Positions 16,178 to 22,194 of a DNA stretch of 23,351 bases are shown here, in pieces. Source of the DNA: CAIZGX01 sp044349305. GTDB taxonomy: Bacteria > Bacteroidota > Bacteroidia > Flavobacteriales_D > Sanyastnellaceae. Position 1 is the stretch's first letter, and every line of letters begins with the position of its first letter. Location: assembly GCA_044349305.1 (NCBI GenBank), contig JBIKRF010000031.1, forward strand, positions 1-23,351, in the 5' to 3' direction. The notes beneath the pieces are model-generated. The model was given only the letters and a program-made list of their open reading frames with translations, had not been told where the DNA came from and ran no database searches. Both the position numbers and the translations under genes were made by a program.

Positions 16178-17524
16178 TTATTCAAAATATGCCTTATTTT
16201 CTTCAAGGAAATTTTCTAACTTACTTCTCATGATGAGTCTACTAATGACTTTCATGTTGCTGTCTAGCGCAATAAGCGTAGGAGTAGATGGGGAAGGGTA
16301 ATGTTTGGCCAGGTGCGGGCGCTTATCCATTGGCGGAAGCACATTTATCCAAGGTTGCTGGTGCGATGCTAAATGGTTTTTCCAAGGCGCTTCTTCCTTG
16401 TCTATAGATATGGCGTATACTTCTAATCCTTTTTCGTGGTGCCTTTTGTAAATCTCTTGAAGTTGAGGGTGGAACTCTTCGCAGTGCGAGCAATTGCTTC
16501 GCCAAAACATGACTAACGTGATTTTATTTTTTTTACACGTTTCTTCCAATGAAATTAATTTCCCCTCGATATTGGGATATTTTAGCTCTGCTGCTTTTTT
16601 GCCCGGCGCACAATTCTTTAGCGCTTCAATGAGGTTTTTCGTGTTTACGCTGAATGAGGCATTGTCTGAACATCCGTCGGCGTAATTGTTCAAGTAATAG
16701 GAAAGCCCTTCTTCATTTTTGTAGTCTAACATCTTGCTCAAAATGAAAGAATGCAGGTATTGGTTTACGGCTTCATTTTCTCCCATTCTTCCCAATAGCT
16801 CATCTGTAAATTTTTGAGCGTATTCTTTCGGATAGGACTTGTAAAGCTGATTGAAATATTGGTTTAGTCCACGCACTAAAGCATAGTGGAACAGTATTGC
16901 TTCATTGTTGTAGTCAACGTTTCCGAGAAAATGTTTGAAATAAATGGTGCTATCGAATTGCATGAAATCTTGTGGAAGTCGTCGACAGAAAAGGGGAGCG
17001 AAGGTGGAGTACACCTCTGATGTTTGACCTTCTTTTGATTTTGCCAAAGACTCATTATTGATGATTTTTTGCTTATTCAAAAAAGCGGGATGCGAGATAG
17101 ATTTGTACGTATCATATTCCATTTGCAGAGCAGCGTACAGCGTTGCTAATTCAACATAATCAGACTGTTCAGCTGATTTGTACAGTGATGTCGGAAGTCC
17201 GTTTAGTTTTGGAAAATCGATAGTTAAATCAATGGCCTGCGGAAGAGACTTTGGATTAATATAGAAGTCGGTCCAGGTCTTTCCTGCGCCCGAGAAGCGT
17301 AACCGGTATTGACCAATGTGAGAAGGTGCGAAACTAATTTCAGCAGAACCAAGATCACTTAAATCAGAAGTAGCAAGTATTTGCCATTGATCTTTTTCGA
17401 AGGCCTCCAAAAATACTTTTTTGGTATTCTGGGAAGGGAAATTTTCAACATGAAGTTTTAGCGTTGATTGGGTGTAACCAAGGCCAAAAACAAAAGTCAA
17501 TATGAGGGTGTAAATTGATTTCAT
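16178..17524 (-). CDS. exported thioredoxin-fold (TlpA-like) protein
   Basis: This 448-residue protein has a signal peptide (MKSIYTLILTFVFGLGYTQ). A beta-rich N-terminal domain (~20-105, including FLEAFEKDQWQILATSDL and RLRFSGAGKTWTDFYI) resembles the DUF4369-type domains that often precede TlpA in Bacteroidota. It is followed by a helical middle region (~120-300). The C-terminal thioredoxin domain (~305-448) carries MFWRSNCSHCEEFHPQL, with active-site Cys345 and Cys348 (CSHC), and the cis-proline loop SPSTPTLIAL at Pro415. TlpA-like proteins reduce or exchange disulfides in the periplasm. The partner here is unknown. An intrinsic terminator ends 9 nt upstream of the start codon and leaves no room for a promoter, so expression seems to need read-through from the lipoprotein gene upstream. 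Confidence 0.88.
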   Translation of the reverse strand: MKSIYTLILTFVFGLGYTQSTLKLHVENFPSQNTKKVFLEAFEKDQWQILATSDLSDLGSAEISFAPSHIGQYRLRFSGAGKTWTDFYINPKSLPQAIDLTIDFPKLNGLPTSLYKSAEQSDYVELATLYAALQMEYDTYKSISHPAFLNKQKIINNESLAKSKEGQTSEVYSTFAPLFCRRLPQDFMQFDSTIYFKHFLGNVDYNNEAILFHYALVRGLNQYFNQLYKSYPKEYAQKFTDELLGRMGENEAVNQYLHSFILSKMLDYKNEEGLSYYLNNYADGCSDNASFSVNTKNLIEALKNCAPGKKAAELKYPNIEGKLISLEETCKKNKITLVMFWRSNCSHCEEFHPQLQEIYKRHHEKGLEVYAISIDKEEAPWKNHLASHQQPWINVLPPMDKRPHLAKHYPSPSTPTLIALDSNMKVISRLIMRSKLENFLEENKAYFE

Positions 17525-17533
17525 GGTGAAAAA

Positions 17534-17557
17534 AAAAGGTCACCGAAGTGACCTTTT
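17534..17557 (-). terminator. strong intrinsic terminator in front of the thioredoxin-like gene
   Basis: On the minus strand AAAAGGTCAC pairs perfectly with GTGACCTTTT (10 bp) around a TTCG loop and continues into a run of about ten T, then CACC and the ATG at 17524. It closes the CsgG/LPP20 cluster. Because it abuts the next start codon it may act as an attenuator. Confidence 0.9.
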
Positions 17558-17572
17558 CGAAGAGGTGTTATC

Positions 17573-18154
17573 TTATTTACCTTGAGAAAGTTTTTCCATT
17601 TCTTTGTCGAAAGTCTCTTTGAACTTCTCGTAGTTGTAGTCTGCTTTCAATTTTTCATTTTTAGACAAACCACTTTGGTATGCATCTGCAATTGTGTTAC
17701 CGCTTAACTCAAGAGCAACATAACTTACGTATGTTCCGTCAGGACGTTGAGTTAATTTTTCACAGATTTCCATACAACCGCGAAGTTCTTGGTCCACAAC
17801 TGTACGCGCCATTTCGTTAAATGACTCAGTAACTTCTTCTTTGTTGTTAACTTCAGTTGAACTAACGTAATTGTCACCAACAATTTTCATTGTTGCGCTA
17901 ATTGTTTTTGCCATTTCTGACATTGCATTTGAGCGTGCTTTTTTCTTAGCTGTTTCGCGATCCATGCTCTCACCAGTTGCAGTAGAGCGGAACGCTTCTT
18001 TTGTGCTCTTATATTCAGATCCTGCGCAGAATTCATTGATAATAACTTCGCCTTTAGGGTCTGGTGTTTTTACTTCTTCTTTATTCTTTTTACAAGAAGG
18101 TATAGCAAGCATAGTCAATGATGCAATTGCTAGGAGGGTAATGCGTGTTTTCAT
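17573..18154 (-). CDS. LPP20-like lipoprotein (short paralogue)
   Basis: This 193-residue lipoprotein has a signal peptide ending MLAIPSC, with the lipidated Cys21. The residues after the cysteine are KKNKEE, a basic-acidic stretch like the surface-export signals described for Bacteroidota lipoproteins. The domain at ~45-150 has the LPP20 pattern: helix DRETAKKKARSNAMSEMAKTI, then ESFNEMARTVVDQELRGCMEI, then DGTYVSYVALEL. The same three elements, in the same order, occur in the larger lipoprotein directly upstream, so the two look like paralogues. The C-terminus is a charged helix (NEKLKADYNYEKFKETFDKEMEKL). It lies 48 nt downstream of that gene, with its own TAnnTTTG box, and is followed by a strong terminator. 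Predicted place is the outer membrane; function unknown. Confidence 0.75.
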   Translation of the reverse strand: MKTRITLLAIASLTMLAIPSCKKNKEEVKTPDPKGEVIINEFCAGSEYKSTKEAFRSTATGESMDRETAKKKARSNAMSEMAKTISATMKIVGDNYVSSTEVNNKEEVTESFNEMARTVVDQELRGCMEICEKLTQRPDGTYVSYVALELSGNTIADAYQSGLSKNEKLKADYNYEKFKETFDKEMEKLSQGK

Positions 18155-18197
18155 TTTGTAATGATATTAGTTGAATTGGTATTTTCAGTTACTGTGC

Positions 18198-18205
18198 CAA
18201 ACTTA
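18198..18205 (-). promoter_or_regulatory. candidate -7 box (TAAGTTTG) for the short LPP20-like gene
   Basis: This is an exact TAnnTTTG match on the minus strand that overlaps the stop codon of the upstream lipoprotein gene. It would give a leader of about 40 nt. No TTG is seen at the expected spacing, so it may be weak or fortuitous. Confidence 0.3.
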
Positions 18206-19585
18206 CAAAATAATTTTAATTATTTCACTAATTAGGGTTGACTCAATGTTTTCAGCTTCTTTTTTATATGCTTCGAGAACTGCATTTTCTTGTGAAAGTT
18301 GAACTCCTTTTACTCCATTAATACTATGTTCGAAAATAGATGAGCTGGTTTTATTGTCGTTCAGGGTAAATCTTCCATCAATAAACGCAACGTTAAATCC
18401 TTGGACGTCTTCCCCAGATCTAGGCTTGGTTTCTATATAGACCACATAGTCGGCAGAGGCTTCATTTGGTGCAATTCTCATACCTTTCTTAAGGAGGGCG
18501 TTTCGAGTTGATTCAGCGAGTGAAGTTGTTTTAGACCCGTCTAGTTTCAATTCGTTTGAGTTTACAAAGAAACTAGGCGCCAATACTTCGATTGGAATTT
18601 TTCGTTGATCGGTGTTAATACCATTCACGAGAGAAAGGGCCAAATCAGAATCAAGGTCTTGGGGTACAAGAGCGTCTATTAATAAACTTAATTCCAGCGC
18701 ATTGTTTTTGGCCTTTAAACTTACGTTGTCAATATCGGCTAGAATTATTCCATCATTATCCGACATCACAGTTTTCGGTTTCATGAAGTTATCTCTCTGA
18801 TACGCATATTTTACATTTATTCCTCTGACTCCAACCCCTTTGTAGGTAATCAAGATTGGAACTTGGGTCTTAAACGTATTTTCAGAAGAAAGAACGATGT
18901 TTTTCAAGGGGGTCTCAAAACGCAAATCTGCCAGTATTGATCGAATTTCAGAAAACAATTCATTGTCAATGAAAATTTCATTTCCTGAATCGTCTTTCAT
19001 CTGATTCACCTCGGTCCAATATGGTTTAAGCGCGAAGAGCCCGTGATAAAAGAGGTCTATGGCCGATGGAATGTTTCCAAGTCTTTTAGCCTCTTGCCCT
19101 TTTTTCAAGTAATCATAGGCCGACTTTAGCGTGTTTTCTTTTTTCTGCGCTTTTTTAGTTTGATAATCAAATTTATTGAGCTTGTAATAAACAGCGTATA
19201 GATCGTCGTCTTCCCAAATCCCTCCGACCTCGTAATCTTCAATTAATTCGGAAGAAGAAGTTTTAACGTTTGAACTGAAGCTTTCGCTAAACGCTCTATT
19301 GACTTCCATGGTATTAAAAAAGGTTTGACCTTCCACCTTCACGGAAATTTCTGTTACCAAATCATTTAATGCAAGTTTTTTGGCGATGGCTTGGTAGTCT
19401 GTGGGTTGTGTGTTTTTAGAACACGTAGCAATTCCGATGTAATAGGCAGAATTGACTGGTCTAGATGCTACCCACGCTGGTTTTGTTGGTGGGGCCGGGA
19501 CATCTGTTTTTACAATGTTCTTTTCCTGGCAAGAATTCAAGAGAATTATTCCTACGAAAAGGAAATATTTAAAATATAATTTCAT
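18203..19585 (-). CDS. LPP20-like lipoprotein, long form
   Basis: This 460-residue protein has a lipoprotein signal peptide (FVGIILLNSC, lipidated Cys19). An LPP20-like domain (~35-150) opens KPAWVASRP and YYIGIATCS and continues with AIAKKLALNDLVTEISVKVEGQ, ESFSSNVKTSSSELIEDYEV and DDLYAVYYKLN. A short helical region (~150-185) looks TPR-like. A beta domain (~215-300) follows with VPILITYKGVGVRGINVKYAY. The C-terminal alpha/beta domain (~340-460) contains STRNALLKKGMRIAPNEASADYVVYI, reminiscent of the TolB-N/CsgG-type fold. LPP20 is known from Helicobacter, and Vibrio FlgP is a relative. The start codon overlaps the stop of the CsgG-like gene by one base (TAATG), so the two products are made together and probably form an outer-membrane assembly. 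Confidence 0.8.
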   Translation of the reverse strand: MKLYFKYFLFVGIILLNSCQEKNIVKTDVPAPPTKPAWVASRPVNSAYYIGIATCSKNTQPTDYQAIAKKLALNDLVTEISVKVEGQTFFNTMEVNRAFSESFSSNVKTSSSELIEDYEVGGIWEDDDLYAVYYKLNKFDYQTKKAQKKENTLKSAYDYLKKGQEAKRLGNIPSAIDLFYHGLFALKPYWTEVNQMKDDSGNEIFIDNELFSEIRSILADLRFETPLKNIVLSSENTFKTQVPILITYKGVGVRGINVKYAYQRDNFMKPKTVMSDNDGIILADIDNVSLKAKNNALELSLLIDALVPQDLDSDLALSLVNGINTDQRKIPIEVLAPSFFVNSNELKLDGSKTTSLAESTRNALLKKGMRIAPNEASADYVVYIETKPRSGEDVQGFNVAFIDGRFTLNDNKTSSSIFEHSINGVKGVQLSQENAVLEAYKKEAENIESTLISEIIKIIL

Positions 19586-20955
19586 TATGGAACGAGCGTT
19601 TGCATTTGTGTTTTGACGTTATCGGCAATTTTCTTTGCGATTTCAATGTATAAATCATTAGCTAAATCATTCCCGTCACGAAGGTTTTTGCGAGCACTTA
19701 GCATGTCTTTTAGTGTGTTGCGATCACGGTAGTTCATATTGACAACATTTCCGTTAGCTGGATAAAGGTTGGTTGTGTTTCCACCGTAGGTAGCATAAAT
19801 TACCTCATCTTTTTTCTTTTCGGTGAAAATGTCATTCTTAATTAAAGATGCTGTTTCAATGGATGTCATTTTATATTGAATGGAAACATTCGATTCAGCG
19901 AAGTTGTAGTATTCGTCGAATTGAACGGGTTTGTATTCGGTGTCGTAAAATGATTTTCCTTCGGCGTTAACTTTCTTGACTTGGTATGATTCAAACCCAT
20001 TTCGGGTAACTTTTCTGAGCTGACCGTTTTGAACAGAATGGTTGAGAACAGTTCCTGAGATAAGTGCTTTTGCTCCTGATATTTTACCAATCTCAACAGC
20101 GTTCGATTCCGAAAAAATTCCGCTTAATTGAATGCGCTGTTCGGCAAGTATATTGTTTAGGTTTTCTCTATCAATTACGTGAAGAAAGGGGTCGTTGATT
20201 TGTGTAAGGGCATTGAGTATGTACGCGGTTGCTTTTGTGTCGCTGCCTTGCATATTCGTCCCATTGGTAAATGGAAGCAAGGCGATGGTGTATCTACCTT
20301 TGTTCAGACATTCCTTTCTTAGTTCAGTAGATTCTTTATACCCAATTTTGCGTTCTTCTGCTTTTGTGAAATTGTTGTAGGCCGCCCGATAATGCTTGGC
20401 TTCAAGTTCTGCAACTCCTTTTTGATAGATAGGCTCAAGGTATGCAATGTCTTTTAATTCACCAGCGTCTTTGAAGTTGGGATCTAATCTGCCGATTTCG
20501 TTGAAATTGGTCTCGGCTTCTGCGAATTGATTATCTTCCAAAAGTTTGGTCCCTTGCTCATAAAGATCATTGAGATATGACTTTTTCACCTTTTCAAAAT
20601 CACCCAAATAATAATCTGGAATTTGCAATTCAACACCAACGCCCTTTATTTTTTCGCGGTAATCTCTTGCTGAGATATAAGCGTATACCGCTTCTTTTTT
20701 ATTTCCGAAATTGCTTTTTTGACTGAACTCATTTAGCTTCCCGTTTAATACGTTTTGACCGGTGTTTCGCATTCCAATTTGCGCGTCAATGTTCGCTCTT
20801 TTTTTCCAAAGTGCGGAATAGTAGCTATCAGCGGCCTCATTAAACATTCCTGCGGCTTCTTGCTTTTGTCCGAGCTTGGTAAAATGCTTGCTGTTTTGGC
20901 AAGCTTGCGTGCTTAGGAGCAATACAGCGACAAAGAGGGTGAGCCAGTTCTTCAT
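19585..20955 (-). CDS. TPR-CsgG fusion lipoprotein
   Basis: This 456-residue lipoprotein has a signal peptide ending LLLSTQAC (Cys19). Residues ~25-215 are TPR-like helices (AAGMFNEAADSYYSALWKK, GTKLLEDNQFAEAETNFNEI, GVAELEAKHYRAAYNNFTKAEE). Residues ~222-450 are a CsgG-family domain. It begins YTIALLPFTNGTN, continues with VIDRENLNNILAEQRIQLSG, and has the typical SNAVEIGKISGAKALISGTV. CsgG in curli systems makes an outer-membrane nonamer that exports amyloid subunits. Stand-alone CsgG-domain proteins exist in many phyla with unknown roles. Here no curli subunit or CsgE/CsgF is nearby, and CsgG is fused to TPRs and sandwiched between DUF4476 and LPP20-like genes (1-nt gap upstream, 1-nt overlap downstream). 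It is probably a structural centre of an envelope complex; pore activity is unproven. Confidence 0.88.
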   Translation of the reverse strand: MKNWLTLFVAVLLLSTQACQNSKHFTKLGQKQEAAGMFNEAADSYYSALWKKRANIDAQIGMRNTGQNVLNGKLNEFSQKSNFGNKKEAVYAYISARDYREKIKGVGVELQIPDYYLGDFEKVKKSYLNDLYEQGTKLLEDNQFAEAETNFNEIGRLDPNFKDAGELKDIAYLEPIYQKGVAELEAKHYRAAYNNFTKAEERKIGYKESTELRKECLNKGRYTIALLPFTNGTNMQGSDTKATAYILNALTQINDPFLHVIDRENLNNILAEQRIQLSGIFSESNAVEIGKISGAKALISGTVLNHSVQNGQLRKVTRNGFESYQVKKVNAEGKSFYDTEYKPVQFDEYYNFAESNVSIQYKMTSIETASLIKNDIFTEKKKDEVIYATYGGNTTNLYPANGNVVNMNYRDRNTLKDMLSARKNLRDGNDLANDLYIEIAKKIADNVKTQMQTLVP

Positions 20956-20956
20956 T

Positions 20957-22078
20957 TTATTTTGATTCTAAGTAAGAATTTAACTCTTCTGTACTTGAGT
21001 CAAAGCTAAAACCCTGACTTACATTGTGGTAGTTGTTTTGATCGAAGCAAAAATCGTAAGCGTATTTCGCGAATTCTAGACGACTGTCTTCGAACCCGAA
21101 AATCTTAATTATTTCAAGAATTTGGTCGCTTGTAAGGCAGTTAGCTTTAGCCACTTGTTTCGCTGTCGAAAGCCTGGTGTCATCGAACCCCTTGCTTTCA
21201 ATGGTTTGTTTTGCTTTGCCAAAACTAACAGCGTCCATCGAACGAGCGCATCTTCCATTTCCAACAACTGTTGTATTTGAAGGTTGGCTAATTGACGGTT
21301 CGCTTGGACGAGTTGTGTGCGCCGGGACATTTGAATTGCTTGAGGAAGATGTCGTTGTTCTTGTCGTTGTCGTTGTCGTCGTTGTCGTGGTAGTTCCAGA
21401 GGTTTGAATATCGGCATCTTGAACGTTCATGTTTATTCCCATATCCATTCCATCAACATTGATGTTCATTGCCACATTTCCTTCGGAAGTTGTGCCATTG
21501 GTCTCGTTAACGGTTACGTTCATTCCGAAATTAACCCCGTCAGCATTAACGTTCATGCCAATGCTTCCACCTGTGGCATTAGTTTTTTCGTTTCCGGCTA
21601 CTGTTGTTGTCGTGGTTGTTTTAGAATTGCCAACTGCAGCGGTGTTGTTGCTCGTTTGGGTTGGAGTGGTGTTGGCAGGAGCATCGTCAACAACCGCAAA
21701 ATCTTTCAAATCATTGTTTGCATCTGAATTGTTTGTTGCAGTTGAAGAAACTGGGTTTTCCGTATAAAAACGAAGAACATATTCCCCTTTTTTATTTTTC
21801 TTTACTTGATAAGTTACTTCCATACCCGGATGTAGTGCGAAGTTGTTGTTCGAGAAATCTGCTAGGGCGGGGTCTTGAAAATCTACACGAGCTTGGTAAA
21901 ATTCTGAGGTTAGACCTTGAAGTTTAACATTGGTTTGTGGCGCGCTATTCATTGCTTCGCCGTTTAAGTATAAAGTGAATTTTTCGCCAGCTTCAGAATA
22001 AATAACGGCATTCATTTGAGCGAAAAGATTCGAAAAGGCGATAGTCGCTATGGTGATTAGGGTAATTTTTTTGATCAT
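20957..22078 (-). CDS. DUF4476 protein with Thr-rich linker and internal beta repeats
   Basis: This 373-residue protein has a signal peptide (MIKKITLITIATIAFSNLFA). An N-terminal domain (~22-106) with AVIYSEAGEKFTLYLNGE, PQTNVKLQGL and VKKNKKGEYVLRFYTE is one I associate with DUF4476 proteins of Bacteroidota. A long low-complexity linker follows (~110-275): Asn/Thr-rich, with two related units (SIGMNVNADGVNFGMNVTV and VAMNINVDGMDMGINMNV) and two poly-Thr tracts, one of ten residues or more. The DUF4476 domain (~277-371) contains FGKAKQTIESKGFDDTRLSTAKQ, CLTSDQILEIIKIFGFEDSRLEFAKYAY. Function of DUF4476 is unknown. It is first in the CsgG cluster; its stop lies one base before the CsgG ATG. 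The linker suggests a stretched, possibly glycosylated spacer outside the cell or in the periplasm. Confidence 0.85.
   Translation of the reverse strand: MIKKITLITIATIAFSNLFAQMNAVIYSEAGEKFTLYLNGEAMNSAPQTNVKLQGLTSEFYQARVDFQDPALADFSNNNFALHPGMEVTYQVKKNKKGEYVLRFYTENPVSSTATNNSDANNDLKDFAVVDDAPANTTPTQTSNNTAAVGNSKTTTTTTVAGNEKTNATGGSIGMNVNADGVNFGMNVTVNETNGTTSEGNVAMNINVDGMDMGINMNVQDADIQTSGTTTTTTTTTTTRTTTSSSSNSNVPAHTTRPSEPSISQPSNTTVVGNGRCARSMDAVSFGKAKQTIESKGFDDTRLSTAKQVAKANCLTSDQILEIIKIFGFEDSRLEFAKYAYDFCFDQNNYHNVSQGFSFDSSTEELNSYLESK
21351..21391. repeat. hexanucleotide-type low-complexity repeat coding poly-Thr
   Basis: On the plus strand the bases run as near-tandem GTCGTT/TTGTCG units, which encode the poly-Thr tract on the minus strand within the DUF4476 gene. 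Unit length is a multiple of three, so gain or loss of units would change linker length without breaking the frame. A shorter related tract lies near 21600-21622. Confidence 0.8.
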
Positions 22079-22099
22079 AACTTGTTTCCGTTAGGTTTG
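22071..22099 (+). promoter_or_regulatory. candidate promoter for saccharopine dehydrogenase
   Basis: TTG (22071-22073), an 18-nt spacer and TAGGTTTG (22092-22099) fit the Bacteroidota pattern exactly. The -33 element lies across the start codon region of the divergent DUF4476 gene. The implied leader is about 90 nt, and it holds two more exact TAnnTTTG boxes at 22171-22178 and 22181-22188 that lack a -33 TTG. Confidence 0.5.
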
Positions 22100-22128
22100 T
22101 AAATTTAGTTATGTTTCAACCCGTACAA
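22100..22128 (-). promoter_or_regulatory. candidate promoter for the DUF4476-CsgG-LPP20 cluster
   Basis: On the minus strand TTG (22126-22128), an 18-nt spacer and TAAATTTA (22100-22107) match the pattern except for the last position of the -7 box. The leader would be about 18 nt. It directly abuts the opposite-facing promoter at 22071-22099, so the two directions may compete for polymerase. Confidence 0.45.
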
Positions 22129-22194
22129 AAGTTTATGCCAAAAAATAAAATCAAGGGAAACAGAAGCTAATAGGTTTGGTTAACTTTGTTTTCG

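Noticed and set aside
21351..21391. CRISPR-like repeat
   Set aside because: The units are contiguous 6-mers within a coding region, without spacers.
21109..21767. Additional genes in other frames over the DUF4476 gene, including Val-rich plus-strand frames
   Set aside because: They are products of the Thr-coding low-complexity repeats read in other frames and lack family features.
17573..22078. A curli (csg) operon
   Set aside because: Only the CsgG domain is present; there are no CsgA/CsgB-type subunits, CsgE, CsgF or CsgD in the window.
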